The notes: generated by a model not told the origin, from the letters alone. A stretch of DNA of 64,000 nucleotides from Bolinopsis microptera (GCF_026151205.1 NC_087081.1:8179246-8243245), one strand, 5' to 3'. Shown: positions 1 through 15,100, numbered from the stretch's first letter. Numbers and translations: made by a program.

Positions 1-109
1 ATTGTTATTACTAGCCTGTTCCTCGACGATGTCTATTTTATCTCTGTCTGTAACTGGGTCGAACTTAACTATCTCAGGTGCGTACTCATCTCTCATTTGA
101 CTCTCGTAC
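1..109 (-). CDS. TRP-type channel exon 14, C-terminal part, cut by window edge
   Basis: Acceptor CAG at 112-110; the first base completes the split Arg codon of exon 13. The frame is open to base 1 and encodes a charged stretch (YESQMRDEYAPEIVKFDP, then DRDKIDIVEEQ), consistent with a cytoplasmic C-terminal tail. The assignment rests on phase agreement and hydrophilic coding character. A different gene ending here is less likely but not excluded. Confidence 0.65.
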
Positions 110-3100
110 CTGGACATGTTGAAATTTAAATTACATTTAAATTAAGGTTAAGTTAAATTTAAGTTAAATCAAATACCAAAGAGCAGAACTAAAACATACC
201 CACAGTTTTGAAAATCCTACCGAGCATGTTGATGCACATAAAACGTTGTTGCTTTTCTTCTTAAAGACTTCAAGAAGTTTGTTCAACTTAGTTAATATTA
301 CATGTACTAGGTGTTGAGTATGTATTTTTGGGCTTACAGAGAACAATCTCGGTCAGTTAATTCATCTCCACTTTCAGAATATTTTGCGAATTACTAATCA
401 TAGGCAATTTTCGAAACCGCGTTTTACATTTAAACAGAGTATGCTGAGATTCTAGATATAACTGCATGTCAATATTTTTACAGTAGTAAAGTACGCCGAC
501 AAACTTTCTCAAGTAAACTTAACGAGTTTTCTTGAGCTGTACGTGCCAATATTATTCACGATGCTCAGAAGTTTATATCGCTACCTTGAGTAGCAACAGT
601 TGTAGCTCCTTGTAGAGAATCATCTATATCGTGCAGTATAAATATAAAAGAAAGTTTTTTAAAGAAGGCAAGTTGTGCACAATAGCTCATAGGATCGGGA
701 TTAAAACTTGATTGTATTTTGCATGGAAGCAATTTTAAATTAAAGTGAATAAATTGGACCGTGCTAAACATGATAAGTGTGTTTGTAGATTTGCATCTTG
801 CTTGGGTGGTGGTCGCCCAAGTGATATAAAAACGTGACACAAGGACAGTTTACTTAATCGGCCTCCCAAGTACGCTCCCACATCCAGAAAGTTTTATATT
901 TCCTCCCAGATGCGTTTTTTCTAAATTCTGTGGCCCACAAGTGCTTTGCTCGCAAGTTTGTCTTTTTTTCTGTGGCCCACTCGTTTCGCAAATTTTTAAC
1001 ACTGGGCCAATTCACAAGCAGGGACGTGGCCAGGTTTTTTCTTTGGGGGGGGGGGGGGCGTCGGCGAGCGAAGCGAGACTACTAGTCCAATCCAGCTGCG
1101 CAGCGAGCGAAGCGAGCAAGCTGTGGCAGGGGTCTGGGGGCGCAGCCCCCAGCGGGGTCCAGGGGCGGAGCCCCTTGGCGGGGGCCAGGGGGGCGCAGCC
1201 CCCCGGAAATTTATTTCGAAATAGGGTGTTTTAGACGACATTTGGCATTAAAGAAATTTGTAGGACAGCAATAGACTGGGATTGAAAAGAATCAAGTACT
1301 CACGTAAATTTTGTAACTTCACAACAGCAATCTGTATTCTCCAATCAGAATATTTCACTGTGTTCCAAAACTGACAGGATGTTCCTCTTTGATTTTTATA
1401 CAATCGAAATGTTTTCTTCAAAAATTTCTTCAATTAATTTGTCTTTATTCCTAAAAAATATTTTGAAATTTAGGAGTAACTTCTCAAAAATTTCCTCTTT
1501 TTCTCAAAAATTTCCTCTATTTCCTTTTATTTCCTCCCAGGCTGCCTGGCAAGATGGCGTGTTTCTGGATGTGGGAGTACGCTCAAATATTATTGGAGCT
1601 TTTCCAACTTTAAGATAATATGGGCGATTTGAATACTTATTGATGGTTCATTCAAGAAATATGCTAGTTGAAATTTTGACACTACGTTGAAATATAAATA
1701 CAAAATACATCCGAACTAAAAAGTTGTACTCACCCTTCCATCACTTCTTTAGACAATGTCCTCTCGAACTCAATAATGAACCTGAATTATCAAGTATTCA
1801 AACTTTAGAGCAAGAAAACAACATCAATCATCACACCAGTGCAAAGACAGGATCACAGTCGGTTGATTTATTTGAAATTGAGTATATTCAATATATTGAC
1901 AGCAAATTTGAGTCGTCATATTTGCAAAAGATATCACAAACATACAACAACCCATCTTATGAAACATACCTAGCTCTATCAATTCGAGCGAACAGCTCAG
2001 CTTTCTCGAATATCCTAGAGTAAGAATCCGCCATCAGAGCGATAAGGAGATTAAGAACCACTACGCAAGACAAGTAGATCCAGATCACTGAGAGGAACAT
2101 CCACCTGGTGAAATATGTGGTAAAATATGAGGTGAAATAGGTGGTGAAATATGTGGTGAAATACGTGGTGAAATATGAGGTGAAATACTTGGTAGATTGT
2201 TGAAGTACAGAAAATGGTTTGAATTAATCAACTTTACTTTACTTTTATAAAATTCTGTCAGTGCTATACAATTCAATTAGAAAACAGGATGGGAGGAACT
2301 CATCATATAATTTTAAAAAATCTCACCACTCGGGGTAAATAGATCTGTCCAAGCCATCAAGGTACTCATAATCAATCAGGACCATCCGCAAGACGACGAA
2401 TATGGTTTCGTAGAAAGTTCTGGGGTCTCTTGAATCAGTCTCACTGCGGGATTTTAATATGCTGGCAGGACTGTTAAGTGCTGTTTGGGAGGATCACAAA
2501 CATCATGCTAATTTGCTTCAAGCCCAGAAAGGGAGCAGCTTTAAAATGAAGATTTATGCAAAGAGTTTGTTCTTCTTTTAAGAGACAAATCACACTTGAA
2601 GTAAGGAAGTTTCATTTAATGAAAGTTAAGATATTTAAAAGAATTTTCGAGCCGTGAAGGAAATAAAGTTGTTATAGAAAGATTCTGGGGGAAAGTAATG
2701 AGGTTTATATCTGAATATTATTAAAGGTATTTTATCAATATAATTTATGATGGCTTTAAAGCATAATGATCAAGCAAACTATGTTAGATGATTTTGTATT
2801 TTCTGTTAAATCTTTGCTAGCTGCGCCTCCACAGATTACTGGAGGACTGTGGAATGCATAATGATGCATAATGATGCACAATGCATAATAATGCACAATG
2901 CATAATAATGTACAATGCATAATGATGTACAATGCATAATAGTGCACAATGCATAATAATGTACAATGTATAATAATGCATATTATACACTGCTGAAGTA
3001 CTTGTGGCTATGAAACATGCTCCCAATAACCAGTGATTTGTGTGCTCAAAAGACGCTGTTAAGCTATTAAAGGCTAGCCCGCTAGTTGTTCAATCCGGCT

Positions 3101-6100
3101 CCAACTAAATAACTAAATAAGTTCGAGAATCGAAGTTTTAAAAAAAGTAAAAACAATCCGGTATGGAAATTTATGGGTTTAGGGCTATCATTTCAATTCG
3201 TTTTTTAATAATTAAAAGCAAATATATGCCTGTCATTAATATGAAAACTAGGTAAAAAGCATCAAATAAATATTAGTATTTTCTAGAAACGAAAAGTCTA
3301 CAGTCCAGTCTGAACATATCTTAAAAACAAAAGAAATCCGGCAAAGTGCTTAAAACTTTAAAACAGTTCGCGAATCTACGATCAGGCAACGAATTGCACA
3401 ACTAGTAATTACAGTCAGATTCAGTGCAAGTAGGTGCTCCTCAAAGCATAAGAATAAAGTTTATGTGTCTTTATATCGGTCGATTTAAAGTCAGTTGAAA
3501 AGTCAGTTGAAAATATGATTGATCAACACTTTCTATGTTTCTCCTCTATAATATCTAGATTTTAGGTTTACTCTTTAAGTAGCTATTGTTGTGAAAGAAG
3601 GAATCCACAACTTGTATCGAAGAAATACCGATTTTCAACCAACTTATCCATCAACCAATAAAAAAATGTACACACATCAAGGGTTTCATGTTGAACATGT
3701 AAATACATGAAAAGTGTTATCTGAATCTGAACTGTGGGGGTAAAAAAGGAGAAAAAAGGACGATTATTTTACCCTTCAGAGTGGAGGTGCGGTCGGGTGA
3801 TACTGTAAAATTAAGTTAGTAAACATGCGGTCCTAACTGCTGTAATCTTTAATTCTATAGATACAATCTATAGATAGATTTTATCTGGGTGTAAAACTTT
3901 GGATTCCATGCTTTTAGTCGTTTTTGTTGCTTGAATTCAAGACTAAAATACCTTTAAAATTTCGGTTCATCTCATAGTTTTCTCTCAGTTGCAGAGAAGC
4001 TCTTCGTGCCAGAAATTATTAGTTCATGCTAAAATTTGCTAGTTAAGATAGCTGGCTTTATCAAATGTGGCTGATCTATTAGAACTCAATAAGAGCTGCA
4101 CCAGGAAGTTACAATGCGAGGCAGATCAACTTATGCGCATAATGCATAATGCATAATGCTGCATAATGCTGCATAATATAATGCATTAATTGCTGCTGCT
4201 GCTGTCTATGCATGCTGCAGTTCCCTGGTCTGATCTGTTGTGTCATATTAGATGTGTGCCGCATTATAATTACCCTTCAAATTCGTCCGATAATCCGCTG
4301 TAGTTGAAAAAGTTAAGAAGCAGTATTACTAGCTAGTTACTAGGTTACTAACTGGTAACCAGGTTACTAGCTGGTTACCAGGTTACTGTCTGGTATTTAG
4401 AGAAGAAGCTAGGTATTTACTATTTAGCTGTTATTCAGTTAAGAAGGGTTTGTTATTTAGTTAATGTCTTTCACGTGTCAGACCTGTTAGAGCTCTTCAA
4501 ATAGCACAATATAGGATTTAGGTATTTTCCGTATTTTCACTTAACGGTTAACACTTTAACACAGCACGTACACTACTGCGTGCAAATATTCTGTCTGCGT
4601 GCAAATATTCTGATATGCGTGCAAATATTCTAACTGCGTGCAAGTATTCTTTCTGCGTGCAAATATTCTGTTTAAGATTTGATCTATTTATGTTATACAT
4701 TTATAATTGTGTAATTTATTATATTCGTAAACATTGACTGACTAATAAACCAGTCCCTAAACATAATACACATATTTTTAATCTATATAATATAGATTAA
4801 AAATATGCAGTTTACAATAAAGAAGACAGGTATAATTACTAGCGTAAAGCAGCAGCTCAAAGGATTCAGCACATTTAGTACGGCTGTCGTTAGCAGCTTG
4901 AAAAACAGCAGAGTAAAAGCAATGCTCTTTTTATAGAACTATTATATCTAGATATAAAATTGCATTAAAAAACTATATATGGTTAGTTGGTGTATCTAGA
5001 TGAAGACAATTATTTTTTAAAGTTAGTACTTGTTATCATAGTTGTGCATCTAATTTAAAGTTTACTACTATAGCGAAGTAGTGAGGTGAGTGAGTTCAAA
5101 ACTTCAAAGGTTACCCGAAATGACTAAAAGTAAATTTAGAGTATGCCAATTGCCAACTAATTTTGAGCGGTTCTTGACTGAAGGGTTAAGTTCATATCAT
5201 CGCATAGGACTTTGCTTAAACTGAGCATAATTATTCATAAATATTATGAATTAATACATTACAGCTTAAGACAGCTGTGATAGACTGTCTTTTTTGTCAA
5301 ATGAGAGTGTGCGAAAAAATTGAACGATTCCAAGCAGGCATATTATGTGAAAAGGAAACATCCAATTTGCTGTTCAATTTGTTGTTCACCAATAACTGTC
5401 TCACTATAATTCATGGTTTGGTAAATGCATGCCCAAAGTACCTTTAACAAGGGCTTGGAAATTAGTAAGAGGGATTGGAAAGTGGAAGTGGCCTCCATAG
5501 ATTCAAAAAGGAGAATGGCTTCTATTATTAAGGTGGGTACATAGCTTTGAGAGGGTCCTCTTTGGATGATCTTCCTATGACAAGGGACCCTACGTTACGC
5601 CACTGCTAAAAACCTTGGGTCCGACATATTTTTTGAATTATAAAACGATATCAGTTAAGTCTATCTACAGACTTACAGAGAAACCTTAGCGGTTGGAACC
5701 TTGGTGCTTCTGTGAAAGGCTTTTATGGGTCTCGCAGACAGCCAGGTGATCGTCCTCGCCGTCTGCAAAAGGCTATTTATAACTAGAGGATAGTTGCTAT
5801 AACTAGAGGATAGTTGCTATAACTACAGGATAGTTGCTATAACTACAGGATAGTTGCTATAACTACAGGATAGTTGCTACTTGCTACTTGTCTTTGCTAC
5901 TTGCCTCTTCACGGATGCTAAATGTCTCCAGAATGGCCCTGGGTTCCATCATGATAATGCTAGATGCTTATGGTGGTGTGCTGAGCTCCTGGTCTGGGAA
6001 TGACCAAGGTTTTTATACTGTCTGGTAACCAGATCTCTGCTACTTGGTTACCAGAACTCTGCTACTTGGTAACCGGATCTCTGCTACTTGGTTACCAGAA

Positions 6101-9100
6101 CTCTGGAGCCACTAGGGTGGAGGATGGTGCCACTGTGATAGGCTGATCTTTCTCTACTTCTGAGTGGTGTCCCTGCAAAGAAAGATCCTCGGGTGCTTCT
6201 TCGGCGTCCTCAGAAGGCTTCTAATTACTACTAGAAGTAGGTGGTTGCTACTTGCCTTTATACGGATGCTTGGTGCCTCCAGTAATGGTCCTGGATGCTA
6301 GATATGCTGTTATAAGCTTAGAAGGGTGCTAGATGCCGCCCGGTCTAGCCTAATAAACCGGATGTTGTCTCTGCTTGTCTGGTAAAACCTGTCCCGTGTA
6401 GCTGCAACCTGAGAGGAGGATGGAGCCTCATCGAAAGGCTGGGGTATTTCCACAACTTTGGGGGCGCCGTGGGAGTGCCTAACTCTAGAGGGGGTTGTTG
6501 TTGTTAATAGTTTAGAGAGAGCTGACGGGATCCTGATACAAGTGTTTTAGCAATGTATAAGATTAGCAATGGGCGAAACTTTTGAGTTGGACTTTGAAGC
6601 GAATTAGGAATAACTGTTCGACATTCAGATTGGTCAAATTCAGTGGTGAACAACAGGTTTAAGAACAGGTTTAAATTGGATGCTTCACTTTACAATAAAC
6701 ACATAATATGCTTTATAACACGCATACTCACATATGAATGAGCTAATGTCGCTAATAAATCGCTAATGAATCCCTATCAAAAGTTAATGAAATTTGGCTT
6801 GTTGCCAGCCATAAAACAGCGTATGTTTTGGAAGAAAAGGTTTTAAACTGATTTTCCCAGCATAACCCATCACATATCAATGCGCCAATTCTTTTGTAGC
6901 TGCTAAAGGCTGGCCCAAAAAAGATGCTTAAAAACTAAATTATCGATTGGCATACGCTGAAATTTGAATAAATCATCATTATAAGCGACCTCTGAAGTTT
7001 TGAATGTTAGCTACATATTGTGCAGCAATAATGCCCTAAATTGGGGGCGGGGGCGTTCAGCAAAAAACAGTATCCATGATATAAGAAGCTGTTGGAAGTG
7101 TTGAGCTATATGTAGCGCCGAGGCGTGAGCTAGCAACTAGACCAGTATTTTGGGGGGGCTAGTTATGCATAGCTCACACCCCTGATTTAGCATAGCTCAA
7201 ACCTTAATCGTGTATCACCGCGGTGTGGGATCAAATTGCTAAAATGATCGGTAAACGTTAGTTTTAGTTTCTGCATAGTGAATTGGTAGATTTAAATTTG
7301 CCCGCTTTCTGTTAGTGCAAGGAGGAATATGTTAGCAAAGCTGTAATTTTATAAACTAGTTATTAATACACTTTAATAGTCTTCTCTTTGATTACTGAAC
7401 TTGATGAAGTAAGTGTAATTTAAAGAAGAGTAAAACTTACTTGCTGTAAGTCGTCTTGTAGAAGACACACACGGCTGGCACAAATAGTGTTGCAAACATG
7501 GTACCGATAGTGCTAAGATCACCCATGACATACTTCATGTATACCACGAAGGGTCCGACCTGACAAGAGTCATCGTTAAATCTTAAATCATTAGTAGATC
7601 TCTTTTGTTATATGGCTTACCTCGGAAAAGTTCAAACAATTGTCAGTCAACACTTTACAGTTATAGCACGTGTGAGGTCGATGAAGTCATTTGATAGAAT
7701 TTAGTATTACCATAGTTACCTTCTTAGTGATCTGAAGCTTGAGGAAACATGACAACCACATCAGGATCATAACGATGGCACCAAATAAATCAGTAGCATT
7801 TATGAAAAGCTGGACGGAAGCATCCAGTTCATCATTGGCACTGTTCATCCTGGGTTCCTTCACTCTTTTAGCACCTCTAACAAAGATGATAACCTTCCCG
7901 ATGATGAAGAAAAGGAGGAGATTGTCTACGAGAAAGTCAATGAGGACGGCTGGTGACGATTTCACATCGTCCAAGAACGTTAGTTGTCTATCACCGTACC
8001 TCTTTTTTAGGAAGTTTTCGAGGTCCTTCCCCTTGAAGTGAAGAGAATTAACCTCCCTCTGATAAGTGTCATCGAACAGTTTCTTTAAAAAGTTTAAGTA
8101 CTTAAATTTCTCTTTGAGGAGTCTGACATTACTGATGAACCGCCACACATACGCGGACATGGCAATGATTATGGACAAGGCGTAGACGACGTCCACGGTC
8201 TTCAGTTCGTCTATGAAGGAATGGGGCTGAACATACACAAAACTCCAGACACTGAGGAAAACGCCCAGGAATATGAACTTGTGGGTGGCATGTTTCTTGG
8301 CGTAGAGCTGCCATTTTGCTTTGGTGAGACGGTCGAAGATGGAGTGCTCTATCAGACCCATGTTGGCTAACCATACCAGGTAGTGGTAGAACGAGCAGAA
8401 CATGTTCCGACCTGAGGGGATTGTACGGTTTAGTTGTTAGGGGATACGGTTTGGTTGTTAGGGGATACGGTTTAGTTGTTAGGGGATACGGTTTAGTTGT
8501 TAGGGGATACGGTTTAGTTGTTAGGGGATACGGTTTAGTTGTTAGGGGATACGGTTTAGTTGTTAGGGGATACGGTTTAGTTGTTAGGGGATACGGTTTA
8601 GTTGTTAGGGGATACGGTTTAGTTGTTAGGGGATACGGTTTAGTTGTTAGGGGATACGGTTTAGTTGTTAGGGGATACGGTTTAGTTGTTAGGGAATATG
8701 GTTTAGTTGTTAGGGGATACGGTTTAGCTGTTAGGGGATACGGTTTAGTTGTTAGGGGATACGGTTTAGTTGTTAGGGCATACGTTTTAGTTGTTAGGGG
8801 ATACGGTTTAGTTGTTAGGGGATACGGTTTAGTTGTTAGGGGATACGGTTTAGTTGTTAGGGGATACGGTTTAGTTGTTAGGGGATACGGTTTAGTTGTT
8901 AGGGGATACGGTTTAGTTGTTAAGTTGTTAGGGGATACAGTTTAGTGAAACGTGACTTAATCTCATTAGTAACCAGTCCTCCGATACTTTTTCTCTCTGA
9001 AGTATTATAAAAGCCTTTTTTGGCAAGCTTCAAAACTGAAAGTTTAAGTTTTTTTTAGATTCCAAATATTTGTAAGTACCAGATTTCACTTGGGACGGAG

Positions 9101-12100
9101 TGATTAAATACATTTTACATCTATCATTCACTTAACAACAGTTAAGGGCTTTAGAAATAGCTCTTTTAGGTCTGGAAAAAATTAAAGTTGTGTTTCTCGT
9201 GCCATGTTCCCCTTGGTGCGGAGTGTTTAGATACAATTAGTTCTTTGTCAATAGTGTGCGATAGAAATTCAAGCACTTTGGCAATAATATAATGCAGCAG
9301 CTTATCATTAAGGCCAATGAATAGTGAATAATACAATTAGGCTGATGTTTAGTCTTATTACTGCAAAATATTTGACGTTATTTGACGTTAATTTTTACAT
9401 GCTGATGCCAAATTCTAAAATACCCAATATTTTATCCAATAAGTATTTCGTTTAACTCTGCCCTCATCATAGTCTTAGTTGCATACTAAACACTTAAACC
9501 CTTTTAAACATTGTTTTCCGGATAAAATAGGGTCGATTTTGAGTGTCAATCACTGTAAAATGAGATTTTGTGTGTCAATCCCTGTAAAATAGCGTGCCAC
9601 CAGCTTGATATCATTTTGTCGCCGACATATTTACACCTCTCGCAAAACTAATAATTAAGTAATTAGATTTGCCAAGACATGCTCAGGTTTGAAAGCCTAG
9701 CCATTGCTGAGTTACAAAGTTAATAGTGTACACCTGCAACCAGATAGGAAATGATGCAACAAAATTGGACGAGCTATGAGTTAGACTAATTGGAGGAGAT
9801 ATGAGTCAGGCTAAATGACTAATTGGACGAGATACAGTCGTACTGATTTGACGGGATAAAGTTAGGCTCGGCTGGATACGCTGATTAGTGTACGACAGTT
9901 CAGGAGTTATGGCTAATATCGCAATACTAGGTGGTAACCACCTAGAAATTCACAAGGCATTATTTGCCCTAATGGACAGCTGCACGCCGGTTACTTAAGC
10001 TGGGTTGGTATTTGTGCTTTTCTTTCACAAATAAGACGAAGCCCTACATGATAGTTGATACGCAGATATAAGGGTTTGGCTTATATTAGCTAGACTTGGT
10101 TAGACCTTTTTCATGCCAGAGTAAAGTATGTGATAATATAAAAGGGTGAAATATAAACTTGCAATTACTGAAGCCTAGTACGTTAGAAACATAACTACTA
10201 CAGTGTCACGCCTGCGCCAAGACGTCTTCAAGTTCAAGCCATGTAGCCAATCAATATTGCAATAAAACTTTCATGCGGATAATATCATGTTGTCATGGTT
10301 ACAAAGATGATATTGTTGCCATAGTTACCCGGACTGCCGACCAGTCGGTCGAGCTGGTAATATCTTTCACCCTGATACACATCTTCTGTAACAAACCTGC
10401 AAAAAGTGTCGTACAAAACGTGTCTTGTCTTACAAGTTACACCTTATCACTAGGGGCGTGTAGAATAACATGGAAATAATAATTCAAAGTTTAAGCTAAT
10501 ATATATGAACTTAGAGATTTTGTCTGACTGACTTATCGAACACTTCTCTGGTAATGGTAGGCATGGTGTAGGCTATCCTCATCAGACCCATTATCCCTGA
10601 TTTGTCCTCAATGCAGGTGTCGGCACCCTGCAGGGAGTCGTGTAATGTTTAGAAAGTAGTAAATATTAACCTGGTTATCATCATGATTGAGGTTATAAGT
10701 CTCTCTAGCATACGATCTGGTGGTGCAAGTTATTCGATCTATTTGATATTACAAAACATCAAAAATCTTTCAAAACTTACTTTATCAACAAGATAAGCGG
10801 AAATGTCAGATCTTGCGTAGTAGCTGGACACAATGATGGGGGTATGGTTCATGTTGTCCAGTACGTTTATATCTGCACCCTTCTCCACTAGCAGCTCCAT
10901 CACTTTCATTGCACCAAACTGAGCTGAAATATAACAGCTGATTATTAAGTATTGATGAAACCGTCTTTTAGTGTCTTCTGTAGAATAGAAACAAAATGTT
11001 TCAACTAAATCGCTACGATCTGGTATTGAAAAGATCGATGTAATGCATTAAAAAATTAGGAGAAGACTCATGACTACAACTCAGGCTGCGGTATCTTTAT
11101 ACTAATGAACATCTTCGCTTTTAGTCAGAAGCAGATAGTAGGATAATACGTTACATTGTTGTAATTGGGAACAGCCAAAATTTCTACTCTTTAGTCAAAA
11201 ATTCCAATTGTAACTGAGAGCGCGTGCTTCAGCCTTCCTTTGTAATACTAATAACCAACACGCCTGAATATCTAATTTTCCTCGGAAAAAGCCTCTGACA
11301 AAATTGAATTTATCTTGGCTGCAGACTATTTTAATCACGAAGGAAAAACCTTCTTCTCATTATGAGACGAACAGCTTTCTGTTTAAAGACTAAATTCCTT
11401 GCAAAAACGTGCCGTTGTAATTTCATCAAGAACATAACACTTTTGATGTCTACACTCATGTGCTTTAACCAACGAAGCCTAGTAACATCTGTTCACCAGA
11501 TTTTCCAAAGCCATATCTTATAAGAGCTATCCTACTTAAAAATAGTTATTACACGGGTGGTGGTAACTTGTTGAGACTTTTTCAAAGGTAACGCCATATC
11601 TCGTTAATAAGTCTCGTTTGTAAGGTGGTTGACACGAGTACTAGTAGGAGAGAAGTTTGCAAATAATAAGTGAATGGTATGTGAATTATGTACTTAGGAT
11701 ATTTGAATCATGCACGTTAAGTATTTGAATTATGTGCTAACCAGCAATATGCATTGCGGAGCGTCCGGTCTTTTTACATCTGTAGTTGATATCCGCGTTA
11801 TTCTTTATAAGCGTGTCCGCTGTATTGGGCTTCTGTGCTATAGCTGCAAGAAATGTTATTTTAGATAAACATAAAAGTATTTGTATAATAAACATACATT
11901 TGAAATAGCGGAAACGTTTATTGATGAAGTAGGAATTGTACATTAGTTTTTGCGGCCTAGATAGGTTTGTTAAAAGTATGGATTAACTTAGTGAAGTTGA
12001 ACCTACCGAAAAGTTTGGACTTACTGCAAGCATTACTGTGATCAAAGCATTTCTGTAGTCTAAGAAAAAATTTGATCAAAGAAAAAATTCGGGCGTACCA

Positions 12101-15100
12101 AGAATATTTCAACATCTGCCAGGTTATTTTAAACAAACCTGCATAAAATAGGGGGGTGTAACCGTCAAAGTCCTCAGCATTTGGATCACCACCGCAATTT
12201 ATCAACTTCTCCACTTCTTTTTTATCACAGTATTGGGCTGTTAATTGTTAATATAAGCAACTAAATTGGAAAGTATTCGTAAAATTTGCAGTATGTTAAT
12301 AAAATAATAACAAAGTGTAGGTAATTTTTATGCAGTGTCAAAAGGAAGTATAAAAAAGTAATACAAACCGCAGAAACAAGATTAGTTACCACCAGATATT
12401 TTATAAAAATCTTAACCTACCTGTATTATAATTTATGCTTATATCAATTAAATAAGGATAAACTAAACCTGGTTGAGCCAGGGGAACGGCCCACAGCAGG
12501 GCAATCAGCGATGTACCCGAAATCCTAACATAAACTTACTTGTAATGTGGAGAACAGTCTGACCATGGTAATCCATCAATGCCAAGTCGTGTGACTCAAC
12601 AAGGGCGTTAAACTTGTCGTCCTCCACCTGATTGGGTGGTTTTTATTGATAAACAGTTGATCGTTTCATTGGAATCACTGAACTTAATTTGGGGAAACAT
12701 GACTATTATGTTTGATAGGAAGTTTACGAAAGTCAGATATTGGTACAGTTATTGCTGCCACTGCTAGCTAACCCTAACTGTGCCATGAGTAGCAAAGAGT
12801 TACCAAAGAGTTACCAAAGAGTTACCAAAGAGTTACTAACGACTTACTAAAGAGTTTCTAACGACTTACTAAAGACTTACTCACCTCAACTGTGCAGTAA
12901 GGGGCCATGGTTAGAACAGCTCCTTGATCTAAAGCACATTGCTCCAAATATCTGAATAAGGCGTAGGGGTCATCTTGGTTCTCAAGTTGGGGTGGGATAT
13001 CTGAAGGTACAGATCTGATTAATTCCTTATATGGTAGTGTTACCATGTCAACATCACCTTATATGGTAGTGTTAACATGTCAACATCGCCTTATATGGTA
13101 GTGTTACCATGTCAACATCACCTTATATGGTAGTGTTACCATGTCAACATCACCTTATATGGTAGTGTTACCATGTCAACATCGTCTTATCTGATGATTC
13201 TTTCAAGAAAACTTATAATGTTTTTCTGAACAAAATTCAGTGATACCAGCATTGTAACATTGTCATCACTGAATGTTTCAGAAGAAATGATAAATTTTCT
13301 TAAAAAAATGAGTGTAGACAGGAAATGTTCAAATCAATTTCCTCCGACCATTAAGAGTCATCAAAGTGGTTTTTGAAGACACATGAATCCCGTTCATAGT
13401 TTCTAAACTTTATAACAGCAGATTCTTGAAAATATTTCCATAATATTTTCTTGTACCCGTAATCAATATCTAATCACAGAAATATTTGCCGTATAAATGC
13501 CGCTATAATGCACACAATTGTTATACATATCCCATATTATGTGCAACACACATTACAATGTTACACCTTGCTGCTCATTATCTTGCCATTTAATAAACGC
13601 ATCCGCAAGTTCTCAAGTGTATTTGACAATTAGATTGAGATTTACTACTCCAAATACCATTACTCCAAATACCACACGTAACATGTTGGGTGCAAATAAC
13701 AGTGTTGTAAAGAATCTATTGCTGCCCACCAAGGATATGTGTAAGTGAGTGCTGAGCTAACTGCAGGCTAGCTTTTGTAAGATGTCCAAATTAGCTGTGA
13801 TCGAATGTTCAGATCTAACATTAAACCACGAATTGGTTCAATCAACTACGACTATGTAGTCTCCACAGTGCTATGTAGTGAAGCAATATAAGTATATAAT
13901 AATGATGTAATATAATGTAACTATACAACAAAAGAATGATTAGCACTATCTCGCCATGGAAGACTAAGGAGTTATTTAAGAGTTACTGAAGAGTTCCTAA
14001 AGAATCACAAAACAGTTACTAAAGAGGCTGACCTGTTATGGGTAATCGTTGGGGTCCCTGAGAGTCTTTCAAGACATCTTTGAAGAGTGATATCGCAGTT
14101 TGTAACTGAGGAATATTATATTAGAGCACATGGAAAAAAAAAACATTATAACATGGTTCAGATAGGATAAACAATTTCGTATTTTTACAATAACTTATAA
14201 GAAAGAAAAGCTTGCAAGAGGCAGTGTAGCGCGATGGCTAATTCTCACAAAGTTTTCACAGCATGAGAGTAAGTTAAAACACCTTCTATTATTATGTCAC
14301 GTTATATATTATTTTAATATTTTGTTATAGTAATTATTTTATCAATATATAATGGAGTACCGCTGATCTTGACTCCGTCCACCTCTTTCTCCTCTTTGCA
14401 TCTGCTCGATCAAAGAAGTCGTAGACATAGTAGAAGAGTCTCCAGCAGTTCCACTTCCACGTCTCCACCCACCTACACAACCTCCCACAACACCATATAT
14501 CCCTGTCTGGATCTGCGTGGTGCCGTAGATACCTTCTTGCTTTCTGCCTCAGCCTATACGTTATATTAAACAACCTATCCTCGTTCAGTAGGATTATCCG
14601 GAAGAACTTTTCAATAACCGTCTCCTTCGCCTCCTCCACTTCAGGAATAGAATCAGTATAATGAGAACTAACAACAGACACCACATCCTCCAGCAACACA
14701 TCAGGGGTGGTTCTAGGATGCTTGTATTCATGTCTGTGGAGCTCAGGGCTGGGGAGTAGGTGAGGAGATTGGAGGTGATGTAGGTAGGGTGGGAGGGGTG
14801 GTGTCCTGGAGGGGGAGGGTGGGACAGGTGGGATTTGGTGGAAGATGCTGTAGCTGGTTTTTGATTTCTTACGTAGTCGTGGTTTTGGAATTGCTTCACC
14901 GTAATCTTCTGGAGCTTGTGAATCACCTATTTTACTTTTGCGTCGATTGGGTTTTGCAGGGGGTTTATTTGATTCTATCTGTTCGATGAATTTTGATGCA
15001 AGACCCAGTCTGTTGTATTTCATCGAAGGCACAGTATCTCTGCCTTCATCACGAGGCAGGGGTCTTTGTCGAGTAATATCAGATTTATGCTTGGAACTAG

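Noticed and set aside
2845-2990. ATGCATAAT-type tract as a CRISPR-like array
   Set aside because: Units are short, contiguous and degenerate with no spacers; this is a microsatellite in an animal intron.
4769-4806. Perfect-looking palindrome (CATATTTTTAATC..GATTAAAAATATG) as a terminator or origin
   Set aside because: An AT-rich palindrome in a large intron; no evidence for either role in nuclear animal DNA.
7621-7684. Extra exon between TRP-type channel exons 10 and 11
   Set aside because: It has a plausible GTAAGC donor and Cys-rich coding, but no acceptor gives the right phase, whereas skipping it joins S4 to the conserved VGPFVV linker in frame.
8421-8945. 174-codon repetitive open frame on the plus strand (YGLVVRG units)
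   Set aside because: It is only the translation of the 21-bp minisatellite in an intron; any frame of a 21-bp repeat lacking stops stays open.
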